DNA of 64,000 nucleotides from Synechococcus sp. PCC 7335 (GCF_000155595.1 NZ_DS989904.1:2729290-2793289), one strand, 5' to 3'. Positions 17,486 to 27,093 are shown, counted from the stretch's first letter. Notes: a model not told the origin generated them from the sequence alone. Numbers and translations are program-made.

Positions 17486-19805
17486 GTTTAGCTGCCTCCA
17501 GGGTGAAATAAAAGGTGCTCCCTTCGCCGTAGACTGAATCGACCCATAGCTGACCACCGTGTCGTTCTACAATCTTTTTAGAGATAGTTAGCCCAGCGCC
17601 GGTGCCTCCACCAAATCGATTAGCAGCATGCAATCGTTTAAAAATTCGAAAGATGGTTTCTATATGCTTCTTGCGAATGCCAATACCGTTGTCTTGAATG
17701 TAAAATACCATCCGGCCAGGATCGGCAGTAGTCTCTGTCGAGTAGCCGACTTCGATACGTTTTTGGGCTTTGCTATTATACTTTATTGCGTTAGTAATTA
17801 GATTCGTGAAGAGTTCTGCAATTTGAATGCGATCGCACTCAACTACCGGTAGAGAGCGGGGGACCTCAACACTTACATTGTCTGGGTTGTTCATACCAAC
17901 AAGTTCAACGACCTCACTGACAACCTCATTAAGATCGACAGTTGCAATACTCAAATCACTGCGACCCAACCGAGAATAGTGTAGCAGTGAGCTGATTAAG
18001 TCCTCCATTCGCTGCGTCAGCCGCATTAATGTGTTCAGCTTGTCGACACCGTCTTCACCTAACTCATTGCCATAATCTTCGATCAGAAAGCTGGAATAGT
18101 TGTGAATACCTCGCAGTGGCTCTTTAAGATCGTGAGAGGCGATATAGGCGAAAGAATCTAGCTCAACGTTGCTTCTCTCCAACTCTGAGTTCAATTGAGA
18201 CAGTTCATCCGCTTTTTGTAAAACCAACCCAATGACTGCGGTACGGAGTTCTAGCGCTGCTTCGACTTCGCACTCTTTCCAGGGAAGCGATCGCCCGATT
18301 ACTGTCTGCTGCCACCGTTCAAAAGACTGACGTGGGGATAGATAGACTTCACCAGAATCGCCTAGCTCAGTTAGCTTACCTGGTTCACCTGCCCAGCTAA
18401 CCGTCTGCAACACCTCTGGTCGAAACCACAGCACATACAGCCGCTGCACCCTTGAGATAGCGAGTGCCACCAGTCCGCTTGTAGTACTTTCAAATGTTTG
18501 AGCTGGTGGATAAGCTTCTCCTAGCGCAGCCGTATGATAGATAGACCCTTGCTCGAAGCGGCTGCCTAGCCAAGTCATCATTGCTTCAATTTCAGCAAGC
18601 TTTGGTGTATGGCCTATCAACTTGATCTGATTCTTACTGCAGAATGCAGCACCTGTTGAACTTGTCAAGGACAACAGATTTTGGGCATCTCGAGTTAATC
18701 CTTCTTCTAGACTTTCACTTTGCAGGAGTGCTTTTGTAAGACTCATCTGGATTGTCTTGAGGTTAAGCTTGTAGTCCGCATCTTCGTTTTCAACCTTAGC
18801 CCTTAACTCTAGCGCAATGACCTGAGCGAGAAACTCGCAAGTGGTGCGTCGCTCGTAAGACACACTTCGAGGCGTGTTGTGATGGCAAACTAGGAGCCCC
18901 CAAAGCTGATTATCCTGTACTAGCGAAACCGACATCGATGCCTGTACGCCCATATTGACGAGATATTCTATGTGCACCGGCGAAACACTTCGCAAGCTAG
19001 ATAGGCTCATATCGATAGGTGTTGCTTTTGTCTCCAAAGACGGGACGCTAACCATTGTCACAGGCTGATAATGGACGTCGGGAATAAGCCGCAATAGGTT
19101 TAAAATATAGAGATACTTTGCCTGTTTAGGGATATCCGTAGCTGGGTAACGCAGCCCTAAATACGAGGGCATATCGGGCTGCTTGATTTCGGCAACAACG
19201 GTACCTGATTCATCTTTGTCAAACCTATAAACCATCACTCGGTCAAAGCCAGTAATGCGTTGAACTTCCTCAACGGCTACCTGACATAGCTTGGTTAAGT
19301 CTGTTGTTTGTTGAATAAGGCTAAGGGAGCGTTTCACTAAACTGTGAAAGTCAAAGAAAGTAACACTTTCTTTTTTATCAGTAGGTTCTAGCTCTAGAAT
19401 GACAAATTCACCGCTGCGATGGACAACAGCGGTGAACAATTGAACGCTACTAGCGGCTTGAATCTCTAATTGCAGTGGGTTAACTGCTTCAAAGGCCCTA
19501 TCTAAACAACTTTTGACTTGCTCGATCTGTGAGTGATTTAGCAGCTGACTGAGTGGTTTATCGAGTAGCGATTTGGCAGAAATACCTAGGTGCTGCGCTG
19601 AATTCTGGCTTACACTGACAATTCGCCATTCGCGCTTATTTCCTCTATCACTTAGCACCAGCATGATGCCGTGAGGCTGAATGGCTGAAGGGATATGGAT
19701 GGGCTCACGATCACAGTTAGTGATATCAATGCCTTCTACAGATAGGCTTGGATCAGTGAGTTGGGCGATCGCTGCTTTGGTCTTTGTGATGAACTCTGTG
19801 GCCAC
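17478..19805 (-). CDS. cphB: Phytochrome histidine kinase with bacteriophytochrome-type Cys (CphB-like)
   Basis: 775 residues, PAS-GAF-PHY-kinase. Near the N-terminus C31 in DITNCDREPIH, followed by IPSAIQPHG, is the biliverdin-attaching Cys of bacteriophytochromes. In the GAF domain, PATDIP is conserved, but the position that carries the phycocyanobilin Cys in Cph1 is Val277 (SPVHIEYL). The PHY tongue motifs WFRPE and PRQSF are present. H558 in ASHDLKEPL is the phospho-acceptor, followed by NAIKYN and DNGIGI ATP-binding motifs. This combination is that of CphB proteins, which bind biliverdin and sense red/far-red light. The response regulator follows with an 8-bp overlap. It is not obviously RfpA, the FaRLiP controller, and no rfpB or rfpC is beside it. 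Confidence 0.87.
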   Translation of the reverse strand: MATEFITKTKAAIAQLTDPSLSVEGIDITNCDREPIHIPSAIQPHGIMLVLSDRGNKREWRIVSVSQNSAQHLGISAKSLLDKPLSQLLNHSQIEQVKSCLDRAFEAVNPLQLEIQAASSVQLFTAVVHRSGEFVILELEPTDKKESVTFFDFHSLVKRSLSLIQQTTDLTKLCQVAVEEVQRITGFDRVMVYRFDKDESGTVVAEIKQPDMPSYLGLRYPATDIPKQAKYLYILNLLRLIPDVHYQPVTMVSVPSLETKATPIDMSLSSLRSVSPVHIEYLVNMGVQASMSVSLVQDNQLWGLLVCHHNTPRSVSYERRTTCEFLAQVIALELRAKVENEDADYKLNLKTIQMSLTKALLQSESLEEGLTRDAQNLLSLTSSTGAAFCSKNQIKLIGHTPKLAEIEAMMTWLGSRFEQGSIYHTAALGEAYPPAQTFESTTSGLVALAISRVQRLYVLWFRPEVLQTVSWAGEPGKLTELGDSGEVYLSPRQSFERWQQTVIGRSLPWKECEVEAALELRTAVIGLVLQKADELSQLNSELERSNVELDSFAYIASHDLKEPLRGIHNYSSFLIEDYGNELGEDGVDKLNTLMRLTQRMEDLISSLLHYSRLGRSDLSIATVDLNEVVSEVVELVGMNNPDNVSVEVPRSLPVVECDRIQIAELFTNLITNAIKYNSKAQKRIEVGYSTETTADPGRMVFYIQDNGIGIRKKHIETIFRIFKRLHAANRFGGGTGAGLTISKKIVERHGGQLWVDSVYGEGSTFYFTLEAAKHG

Positions 19806-19837
19806 GGTAACTTGTCTATAGAGATAGTGTACTAAGC

Positions 19838-20236
19838 TTAACGACTTGCATCACCTTGATGCAAAATCAAACGGTTGCCATCTGGGTCGTAGACGTAGAC
19901 TTCTTTCCCGTGAGAAGCATGAATAATATCACCAGAAGGAGCATGACCAATAGCATTAAGCCGAGCGATCGCCGCTGCTAGGTCAGCGACTTCTAGGCAT
20001 ATGCTTGCTGCGCCGCTACTACTAGCCGCAAATTCTGAGCTGCTTGCGGCCTGCGGTTTAAAGATTGCTAGACGAAGGCCAGGCAGCTGAAATTCTGCAT
20101 AGCTAGAAGTGCTCGGACAAGGTGCGATCGCTAGAAAATCAACATAAAATTCAATAAGTGCTTCTAAGTTGACGCTTGCCAAAGTCACAAAAGCAGAAGT
20201 CACAAAGGCGGACTGGGAGTGATCAGAAATGGACAT
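19838..20236 (-). CDS. VOC-family protein
   Basis: 132 residues from the Met at 20236 (MSISDHSQSAF). Longer reading from 20431 adds 65 residues without family character, so I do not use it. Features: FVTLASVNLEALIEFYVDFL (first module), FQLPGLRLAIF, ICLEVADLAAAIARL (second module) and the closing VYVYDPDGNRLILHQ, the VOC C-terminal metal/strand motif. It lies 32 bp downstream of where the phytochrome gene begins, in the same direction and therefore just upstream of it in transcription order. The reaction is unknown. Confidence 0.72.
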   Translation of the reverse strand: MSISDHSQSAFVTSAFVTLASVNLEALIEFYVDFLAIAPCPSTSSYAEFQLPGLRLAIFKPQAASSSEFAASSSGAASICLEVADLAAAIARLNAIGHAPSGDIIHASHGKEVYVYDPDGNRLILHQGDASR

Positions 20237-20470
20237 ACTCGCTAGACAACTTTGCTTCGCTACCTTGGCATATCGTTGGGCTAGAATCGCCAAAAGATAG
20301 AGAATGTAGGTTAGCTGATAATGATATGACCAATCAGCTCTCTTCTTAACTATACTCGTTGCTTCGGGTATAAAAACTCTACCATTGATAGATAGATACC
20401 TCCTCAGCGAATACTCTCTTAGCGATAGCATCTGCAGTCCGATAGAAGATAGCTAATTTTACCGATGCTA

Positions 20471-20603
20471 TAGCTTTGATAACTTAGCTTACGGCATAGT
20501 CATTGGCTACGATGCTTGCGTTTCAACAGGCTAAGTGACTCGCAATGCGCGTAGGCTTTGCCTTCTCGCAGAGTATGCATCCGCACCTTGCTACATGTAC
20601 CCA
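20471..20603 (+). repeat. Dispersed intergenic repeat, copy B
   Basis: Begins TAGCTTTGATAACTTAGCTT and runs through GCGCGTAGGC to GAGTATGCATCCGC and CTTGCTACATGTA. The same order of blocks occurs at 22466-22594 (TAGCTTTGATCACTTAGCTT ... GAGTATGCAACCGACGCTTGCCATACAT), about 2 kb away, and the 3' third at 773-810. It is non-coding and lies between lipA and the VOC gene. Confidence 0.55.
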
Positions 20604-20718
20604 AGTCGGAGAATAATTACAACGGCAATAGTACGCTAAATTAGGTCGCAATCTTCAATAGATACGAACTTATGGATACAAGTTCTTCCTAGAGTCAGGC
20701 ATCTCAAGCTTTGCCTTC

Positions 20719-21624
20719 TTAGCTAGGCTTGTATCGAGGATTAGCTTTCATCAACTGTTGAACCTGTTCTGCATGGTAAGAGCTACGGGTCAGCGGGGAA
20801 GAGATCACCTGTAAGAAGCCCATTTCTTCACCAGCGATACGCCAAGCCTCAAACTGCTGTGGGCGCACAAAAGTGTCTACACCCAAATGCTTTTGACTGG
20901 GCTGCAGGTATTGGCCGATGGTGACAATATCACAGTCTACAGCGCGAAGATCGCCGAGGACCTGACGGACTTCCGCGTCGGTCTCGCCAAGGCCGACCAT
21001 AATGCCAGATTTGGTATAGGTCCAAGGAGCGATCGCCCGCGCCTGCTTCAACAGCTCCAAACTTCGCTGATAGTCTCCTTGAGGCCGCGTTCGCTTATAC
21101 AACCGAGGCACCGTCTCTGTGTTGTGGTTTAGCACCTCAGGCTGTCCTTCTAGCAGCAGCGTTTTGAGCGCCTCCCAGTTGCCACACAGATCAGGAATCA
21201 AGACTTCTATTGTCGTGTTCGGCGATACTTTTCGAGTTTCTTCTATGCAGCGAATGAACTGACTTGCCCCGCCGTCTGGCAACTCATCGCGGTTAACCGA
21301 AGTAATCACAACATGGTTTAGCTGCATCCGTCGCACGGCTTCTGCCAAATGCACCGGCTCCATTGGGTCTAATTGCCGTGGCGATTTATCAAAATCAATG
21401 TCACAGTATGGACAAGCGCGAGTACAGGCCGGGCCCATAATCAAAAAAGTCGCGGTGCCAGCATTAAAGCACTCGCCGATATTCGGGCAAGAGGCTTCTT
21501 CGCAGACGGTATTAAGTCCAAGGTCTTGCAAAATTCCCTTGACGTTACCTACCCGTTCCCACTGGGGCGCTTTCACCCGTAACCAATCTGGCTTTACTAC
21601 CACGCTAGAAATGCTGCTCCACAA
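20719..21624 (-). CDS. lipA: Lipoyl synthase
   Basis: 301 residues. [12 protein letters not shown] holds the auxiliary iron-sulphur cluster ligands and [11 protein letters not shown] the radical-SAM CxxxCxxC cluster. [22 protein letters not shown] and the closing [12 protein letters not shown] are family hallmarks; the terminal RSSY Ser coordinates the auxiliary cluster. LipA inserts two sulphur atoms into octanoyl groups on lipoyl carrier domains of pyruvate dehydrogenase and glycine cleavage. Cyanobacteria often carry two LipA genes; whether another exists here cannot be seen. It is a single gene divergent from the L,D-transpeptidase. Confidence 0.95.
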   Translation of the reverse strand: MWSSISSVVVKPDWLRVKAPQWERVGNVKGILQDLGLNTVCEEASCPNIGECFNAGTATFLIMGPACTRACPYCDIDFDKSPRQLDPMEPVHLAEAVRRMQLNHVVITSVNRDELPDGGASQFIRCIEETRKVSPNTTIEVLIPDLCGNWEALKTLLLEGQPEVLNHNTETVPRLYKRTRPQGDYQRSLELLKQARAIAPWTYTKSGIMVGLGETDAEVRQVLGDLRAVDCDIVTIGQYLQPSQKHLGVDTFVRPQQFEAWRIAGEEMGFLQVISSPLTRSSYHAEQVQQLMKANPRYKPS

Positions 21625-21686
21625 TTACTGTAATTACTGCTGTCGAGATGTAAAAATGATTCTAACAAGGGGGCGGTAATTAAGCG

Positions 21687-22295
21687 ATGCAAAGACAATC
21701 CCCTATCACCCGCTGCTTCGTCGGACTCTGCTTTGGATCAGCAATGGCTTTGGCTGCGTTAGAGTGGCGCAACCCCTTTCTAAGGCCGACTATCACACCT
21801 GAGAACCCGTCTAGCATTAGCGATAGTCGACTGCCATTTAGTCCATTTCGACAGCGAGAACTTTTCTTAGACCGTCAGTCTGACAACGTTGAAGTGGCTA
21901 AGCAGTCATCAGTTACCCTGCGACTCTCACTGTCAGGTCGATACCTAGAAGTTGAGTCATTGGGTAAACCTACCATCCGATACGAAGTTGCAGTGGGCCA
22001 ATCTGCTTGGCAGACACCCATTGGTAGCTTTGAGGTCACTAGCATGATTGAGCAGCCAACCTGGCAGCACCCACTGACTAAAGAAGATATTCCACCCGGT
22101 CCTGATAATCCGCTAGGCGATCGCTGGATCGGATTTTGGACAGATGGGAAAGCGCAGATTGGATTTCATGGTACCAACCAAGAAGAGCTAATCGGTCAGG
22201 CCGTTTCTCATGGATGCGTACGGATGCGTAACCAAGATATTCGAGATCTGTATCGCAGAGTAGATATCGGAACCGCTGTGGAGGTATTTCAGTAG
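21687..22295 (+). CDS. L,D-transpeptidase (YkuD domain), secreted
   Basis: 202 residues. A hydrophobic N-terminal segment (CFVGLCFGSAMALAALEW) acts as signal or anchor. The YkuD domain covers about residues 75-202: LSLSGRYLEVES, GQSAWQTPIGSF, WIGFWTDGKAQIGFHGT and the catalytic HGCVRMR motif with Cys near residue 177. These enzymes cross-link peptidoglycan 3-3 or attach proteins to it in the periplasm. The gene starts 63 bp from the divergent lipA. Confidence 0.88.
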   Translation: MQRQSPITRCFVGLCFGSAMALAALEWRNPFLRPTITPENPSSISDSRLPFSPFRQRELFLDRQSDNVEVAKQSSVTLRLSLSGRYLEVESLGKPTIRYEVAVGQSAWQTPIGSFEVTSMIEQPTWQHPLTKEDIPPGPDNPLGDRWIGFWTDGKAQIGFHGTNQEELIGQAVSHGCVRMRNQDIRDLYRRVDIGTAVEVFQ

Positions 22296-22664
22296 AAGCT
22301 GTTCCCTATGTCTTTGTTCTCTTGTGACTCTCTTCGTGACGCTACTCTCTCGTGACTCTCCTTTATAGCGTCTGTCGATTCACTCAAGACACTGATAATC
22401 GACTAGAGCCGTCAATTGTCCTATAGTCATCGCTCTTGAAGCGCCGACATCTTTCCTATCGCTTTTAGCTTTGATCACTTAGCTTACGACACTTGTCACC
22501 GCTAGAATCTTTATGCACAGCAGGCTACGTAACGCGCAAACGTCTTAGGCATAGATTTCTCGTAGAGTATGCAACCGACGCTTGCCATACATTAGACATT
22601 TGTTCTTGATCTAGGCCAAGTGAAAACTACCCTACTTCATTCATGGCTATATCTCGCCTTCGCA
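22296..22664. other. Intergenic, contains a dispersed repeat
   Basis: About 370 bp between convergent genes. The only structure found is the repeat at 22466-22594; no gene or clear terminator was identified. Several CTCTCGTGACTCT-like short direct repeats occur around 22310-22360. Confidence 0.5.
22466..22594 (+). repeat. Dispersed intergenic repeat, copy C
   Basis: A diverged copy of 20471-20603 in the same orientation: TAGCTTTGATCACTTAGCTT, then CAGGCTACGTAACGCGC, then GAGTATGCAACCGACGCTTG. Similarity is block-wise with small insertions and deletions. It lies in the convergent gap between the L,D-transpeptidase and comFB genes. Confidence 0.55.
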
Positions 22665-23270
22665 TCAAGCAACTTTAGGAGCTTGTTCGAAATCGCGGGC
22701 ATAGTCTTTTAGTAGCTGATTAACTTGACCTAACAAACCAAACTCTTCGCTACGCTGAAGTTCTTTGCGCTCGGGAAAGAACTCAGGCTGATCAAGGCTG
22801 CGACCGACTGATTCTGACACCTGATAAGCGATTAGTTCAGTTAGCTCAGCGCGAGCGTTCTCTCTTTGGTAGTCAGCGCCTTCCTCGGTCGTAGCATACA
22901 AAGGCGGTAAACGGTTGAGCGCATAGGCCGCAACATCGCCTAAATCCAATGTCTTATCGGTCTTACCTTCAGCTTGGGCAACTTGAGAGATGGCTTCGGT
23001 AAGGACTAGCTCTTCCATCACGTTAATAAATTGCTTTCTAGGGACCGCAACGACTTCGCCGGTCAACAAAGAGCTCATCAACTGGTCAAGCGCTGTGTAC
23101 TCTTCGACAGACAGCTCAGAAGCTGTATCGCAAATACGTGCGACTTCAGCTTCCATTGCAGGGGTCAAATAGCCATCCTGTAGTGCTTGCTCGACTATTG
23201 ATCTAATGCTACTCATGCTCTTACCAAAACTCCGTTCGACGACTTCAGTGAAGTCAAAGGTTGTATGCAC
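22665..23270 (-). CDS. ComFB-type protein, likely cyclic-dinucleotide receptor
   Basis: 201 residues, GTG start at 23268-23270 with AAAGGGA about 10 nt upstream. The ComFB core covers about residues 85-135: NVMEELVLTEAISQVAQ and LGDVAAYALNRLPPLYATTE, the last being the family's signature. Helical N- and C-terminal extensions follow the longer cyanobacterial form. ComFB-domain proteins of cyanobacteria (CdgR) have been reported as c-di-GMP binding regulators that affect cell size, motility or natural competence. Lone gene. Family recognition is strong; ligand binding here is inference. Confidence 0.8.
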   Translation of the reverse strand: MHTTFDFTEVVERSFGKSMSSIRSIVEQALQDGYLTPAMEAEVARICDTASELSVEEYTALDQLMSSLLTGEVVAVPRKQFINVMEELVLTEAISQVAQAEGKTDKTLDLGDVAAYALNRLPPLYATTEEGADYQRENARAELTELIAYQVSESVGRSLDQPEFFPERKELQRSEEFGLLGQVNQLLKDYARDFEQAPKVA

Positions 23271-23369
23271 GAGTATTCCCTTTCTGACCAGTCACGGAAC
23301 AAGCTTGCAAATGTAAGATTGGTAGCTTGCTTGCAAAGCGGCAGAATTCAAGAGACGCCAAGCTTGGGG

Positions 23370-24299
23370 CTAGTCTATTCCCTCATGACGCCAGGGAACA
23401 GGATCAACAGAAATGCCGTTGACAAATAAGCCCCAGTGCAGGTTGGGCCCGGTTGCAAATCCAGTAGCGCCCATATAGCCGATTAGCTGTCCTTGCTGCA
23501 CCATATCGCCTTCATTAACAGCGAATCCGGATAGATGGATCATCACACTGGTGACACCTTGTCCATGGTCGATGCCGAGGGTGTTGCCGTTGAGGACAAA
23601 GCCATCTGACTCACGACCTACCAAAGCGATCCGACCAGCCGCAGGCGCATAGATAGGTGAGCCATTTCCGGCAGCGTAGTCCACGCCTCTGTGGTAGTAG
23701 CCTTCTGCAAAAATGCCATTGTAGTAGCGCTGGTTGCCATATGCCGAGCTGACATAGCCATTACTAGGTCTAGCCATGGGACCGTCCCAGTAGCGGGTAG
23801 GCGTACGCAAGGCTCGAAGGGCATCTAGGCTATCAAACTCGTAGTCAGTGCCTTCTAAGCCAGCCCGGCCAGGCGAAAGGTTGATGTATTGCGTATTAAA
23901 GCTACGGTTGCCAATGCTCACGGCGATGTTATTTGTCCCTTCGGAGCCCTCTACTCGAAGCGCCATTCGACCGGGGGTTGTGTTGGGGCTAGTGGGTACT
24001 AGTGCTCTATAGCGATTATCCGACAACGGGAAAGCAGTATAAGTAGTATCCTCTACAGTAACCGTAGGCATTGCACTACTATTTCCCTCAACAACAACTG
24101 AGAGAGTATCGCCTTGAGCAGGGCTCGTCGGCAAAACTTGAACCTGATACGCCTTGGCAGGATGGGCGATCGCACTCCACAAGCATACGGTTCCTACTAG
24201 AGCTGGCAGAACCCAGCGCTTTCGAGCAGTCAGTCTAGAAACGGTTATACTCAGCGTCTGCCAACAGGCATGGAGATAAGCAGTGAAGGAAGTCATCAT
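23370..24299 (-). CDS. M23 family metallopeptidase (LytM/peptidoglycan endopeptidase)
   Basis: 309 residues. The N-terminal signal segment is WVLPALVGTVCLWSAIAHPAKA. An Ig-like domain covers about residues 50-130 (VQVLPTSPAQGDTLSVVVEG). The M23 catalytic domain covers about residues 195-305, with Zn ligands in GYYHRGVDYAAG (HxxxD), the following MIHLSGF, and GPNLHWGLFV (HxH-type end). It should cleave peptidoglycan peptides or, if inactive, act in cell-wall remodelling. All expected ligands appear present. Its 5' end lies close to the divergent DUF421 gene. Confidence 0.88.
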   Translation of the reverse strand: MMTSFTAYLHACWQTLSITVSRLTARKRWVLPALVGTVCLWSAIAHPAKAYQVQVLPTSPAQGDTLSVVVEGNSSAMPTVTVEDTTYTAFPLSDNRYRALVPTSPNTTPGRMALRVEGSEGTNNIAVSIGNRSFNTQYINLSPGRAGLEGTDYEFDSLDALRALRTPTRYWDGPMARPSNGYVSSAYGNQRYYNGIFAEGYYHRGVDYAAGNGSPIYAPAAGRIALVGRESDGFVLNGNTLGIDHGQGVTSVMIHLSGFAVNEGDMVQQGQLIGYMGATGFATGPNLHWGLFVNGISVDPVPWRHEGID

Positions 24300-24356
24300 A
24301 GTTGGTGTGTGGTGCCTTTATCCTTAGCTAATAATTGTTTTTGGAAAAGCTTGTTA

Positions 24357-24896
24357 ATGGATTATCTTAGTCAAATTCTCGATCGTCTTTTGGGATTAAG
24401 TACGGATAATATTTCGGTATGGCAGATGTGTATGCGAGCGATATTCGTTTACGTAGGTGCGCTGCTAATGGTAAGAATGCTAGGCGATCGCCGCTTTGCA
24501 GGCAAGTATGCCACTTTTGATGTCATTATCGGCATTATGCTCGGCGCAACTTTGAGCCGGGCAATTAGCGGCTCTTCTCCATTTTTTCCTACTCTGCTCT
24601 CTGCTTTTGCGCTGGTGGCGATGCATCGGCTGCTATCGGCCGTGTCGTTCCGATTTACTTGGCTAGAGCAGTGGATTAAAGGCGGACCTCGGGTGCTGAT
24701 CAAAAACGGTAGGATAGATCAGCAAGTGCTAAGAGAAACCCACATCACCTCTCAGGATTTGGAAGTTGTGATGCGATCGCAGGGTACATTTCCTCAGTCT
24801 TGGCAGCAGAAGTCTTGGCAGCAGATAGAAGAACAAGTAGATATGGCAACGCTAGAGCCTAATGGCAGCATCAACATCAAACTACGATCTGATTAG
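24357..24896 (+). CDS. DUF421 (YetF-like) membrane protein
   Basis: 179 residues from ATG 24357. The longer reading from 24270 overlaps the M23 gene and adds no conserved residues. Three membrane segments lie at the start (AIFVYVGALLMVRMLG, FDVIIGIMLGATLSRAI, FPTLLSAFALVAMHRLL). A cytoplasmic DUF421 domain follows with GGPRVLIKNGRIDQQVL and the terminal LEPNGSINIKLR. The spore-related YetF proteins of Bacillus share this fold; the biochemical role is unknown. Confidence 0.85.
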   Translation: MDYLSQILDRLLGLSTDNISVWQMCMRAIFVYVGALLMVRMLGDRRFAGKYATFDVIIGIMLGATLSRAISGSSPFFPTLLSAFALVAMHRLLSAVSFRFTWLEQWIKGGPRVLIKNGRIDQQVLRETHITSQDLEVVMRSQGTFPQSWQQKSWQQIEEQVDMATLEPNGSINIKLRSD

Positions 24897-24959
24897 CGCT
24901 TCCACTTAGCTTCCATTTAGATCGAGGCCAATGGGACAAAAATCTTAATCTGCTCGGCA

Positions 24960-26453
24960 TCAACGGCGGTCAATCGCGCCAAGAACATAGCTAAAAGGCG
25001 CTGTTAGTAGAATCACCACTGGGATAATCTCTAGTCGCCCCATCCACATCATTAGCATCAATGCACATTTGCCTAGCCAGTGCAGAGAAGGACCAGAAAT
25101 ACCGCTAGACAAACCGGCTGCGCCTAGTGCTGACGCGCTCTCAAAAATGACGTCACTGAGCGTATATTCGTTTGGCACTAGCCGCACCAGCACCAAGACA
25201 CAGCCTAGCAGACACACTAGCCATAGCACCAGCAAGACAGCGGCTTCTTCTACTTGACGACTCGCTTGATCAGGCAAGAGCGCTTTCCGATTGATCTGAC
25301 GAATGTAGACTTGATGGGCGCTCAGCGATAGCTTACGGAAATGCCAAGATACGCCCTCTCCTAGCGCGAGTGTGCGCGATAGCTTAACACCGCCAGCGGT
25401 CGAACCGGCCGCGCCGCCGATCACCATCGCCAAACTTAGTAAGAGCTTATTGGTGGAGCTCATAAACTGAATCGACTGGGTGCTAAAGCCGCAGGTCGTG
25501 AGCGCGGAGGTCCACTGGAAGATACTATCTACCCAGGCAAACTGAGCCGAAGTGCTATATTGCTCAGCGGCAACTATGACGCTACCGACAATGAGTAATA
25601 GCCACATCAGTCGATGCTGACGATCTCGCCAGAATGTCAATAGCTGTCCTTCTAGAAACTGGTCGTGCTGATTGAAGGCGATCGCACCCACCACCATTAC
25701 AAGTACGATCGCCATCTTAGTGAAGGTTCCATAGACCGCCATGCTGTTGTCGGTCACACTAAATCCACCTGTGGAGATCGCCGTCATGGCATGATTTAGG
25801 GCGGGCCACCAGTTCATCCCTGTGACCCGAAACAAAACGATGCTTGCTATTGTGTAGAGCGCATATATTACGCAAATCCGCCGAACGGTGCGCGTCATCG
25901 TCAGCCGCATCTGCGCGTCTCGTGTTTCTGCTTGGTAGAGCGAGTACTGGTCTTGAAGCGGTTCTAGTAACGCGATCGCAAACACGATCAGACCTAAGCC
26001 GCCCACCCACTCCATCAGCGATCGCCACCATTGCAAACAGGCCGGTAGCTCACTTTCTCGAAGCACCATGGTCAACCCTGTGCTGGTCAAACCCGAAAAT
26101 CCCTCAAACAGGGCGTTTATAAAGTTGGTAAAATAGCCGACTGTCGGCGAAGCTAGATCTCCCATTGCGATCGCCGTAAACCATATGGGCAAACCGCCAA
26201 TCACAGCAATCAGTCCCCAGCTAAGGGCTACGCTAATCAAGGTCTGCTTAGTAGGAACACTCGCAGGCTTTTTGCCGAGTGAATGTAGCAGCAGCGCCAG
26301 CAGCGAAGTGATGAGGAGGCTAGCAAGGAACGGTAATACCGCGAACCACTCCCTCGCTATCAAACAAATTGGCAAAGACAGCAGCAGCATACCTATTGGA
26401 ATTAGTAAAAATCTACTAACGTCTCGACTGATCGCCGTTAGATAGATCTTCAT
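24960..26453 (-). CDS. TrkH/KtrB-type potassium uptake protein
   Basis: 497 residues, around ten hydrophobic segments. Pore-loop selectivity motifs of the SKT family are visible: GLTSTGLTMV, MTAISTGGFSV, ALTTCGFSTQ and SALGAAGLSSG, each with the key Gly. It would move K+ (with Na+ or H+) across the plasma membrane together with a cytoplasmic RCK subunit. That subunit is encoded immediately upstream (26450-26857) with a 4-bp overlap. The predicted topology, length and four filter loops all fit; KtrB versus TrkH naming is open. Confidence 0.9.
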   Translation of the reverse strand: MKIYLTAISRDVSRFLLIPIGMLLLSLPICLIAREWFAVLPFLASLLITSLLALLLHSLGKKPASVPTKQTLISVALSWGLIAVIGGLPIWFTAIAMGDLASPTVGYFTNFINALFEGFSGLTSTGLTMVLRESELPACLQWWRSLMEWVGGLGLIVFAIALLEPLQDQYSLYQAETRDAQMRLTMTRTVRRICVIYALYTIASIVLFRVTGMNWWPALNHAMTAISTGGFSVTDNSMAVYGTFTKMAIVLVMVVGAIAFNQHDQFLEGQLLTFWRDRQHRLMWLLLIVGSVIVAAEQYSTSAQFAWVDSIFQWTSALTTCGFSTQSIQFMSSTNKLLLSLAMVIGGAAGSTAGGVKLSRTLALGEGVSWHFRKLSLSAHQVYIRQINRKALLPDQASRQVEEAAVLLVLWLVCLLGCVLVLVRLVPNEYTLSDVIFESASALGAAGLSSGISGPSLHWLGKCALMLMMWMGRLEIIPVVILLTAPFSYVLGAIDRR

Positions 26454-26857
26454 GATTTTTCTGAATCAACGTATTCATAGAGCCGATGAGCAACAATACC
26501 TGCCGGATCGCTAATCACCTGCACGCCTAACCTTTCGAACATGCCAGTGTGAGACTGCTGGTTGACCAAGCTAATACAAGTCTCTACCTTGTGCTCTTTG
26601 GCGAGTACCATAGCCATCAGATTTTGGGCATCGTCATGCGTTGTGGCAACTACCGCATCGGCTCGATCGACTTCCGCTTCGTTCAAGATATCTTCGTCAC
26701 CAATGCTGCCTACGAAAGCGCGAACATCATGCTCTTTCAAAATTTCTCTAGCCCGCCCTTCTTCTTTTTCGATTAATGCGACCTCATGGTTTTGCTCGAG
26801 GGCTATCTGAATAAACCGCTGCCCTTCAGGACCAGCACCCACCACAATTAAATACAT
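26450..26857 (-). CDS. RCK/TrkA N-terminal-domain potassium channel regulator
   Basis: 135 residues. The Rossmann motif MYLIVVGAGPEGQRFIQIAL (GxGxxG) is followed by VALIEKEEGRA, the acidic end of strand 2 that binds NAD(H)/ATP. DAVVATTHDDAQNLMAMVL and SDPAGIVAHRL complete an RCK_N domain. The usual TrkA_C domain is missing; the protein ends soon after RCK_N, so it is a short form. The 4-bp overlap with the trkH-like gene shows they form one K+ uptake system. Confidence 0.87.
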   Translation of the reverse strand: MYLIVVGAGPEGQRFIQIALEQNHEVALIEKEEGRAREILKEHDVRAFVGSIGDEDILNEAEVDRADAVVATTHDDAQNLMAMVLAKEHKVETCISLVNQQSHTGMFERLGVQVISDPAGIVAHRLYEYVDSEKS

Positions 26858-27093
26858 CGTTCATCCGTAAAAAATGACCATAGTCGAGCTTATCGTAGCG
26901 GCCAGCGGTCTCCACAAAATGTATCTAAAAAACATAGATTGAGTCGCGCTTTCTAATGTAGGCGATCACGCACCCGAGTCGAGGAAGATACCAATTTTGC
27001 TAAATAATCGCCTCTTCATTACATCTCCACCTTTCTTTGTTGAAATAAGCTCGGTTCACGTAAATAACTATATTCAACTAGATTCACAAAAAC

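Noticed and set aside
17478-19805. FaRLiP sensor RfpA
   Set aside because: Biliverdin-type N-terminal Cys with Val at the Cph1 site and a single receiver partner match CphB/RcpB; no RfpB or RfpC genes nearby.
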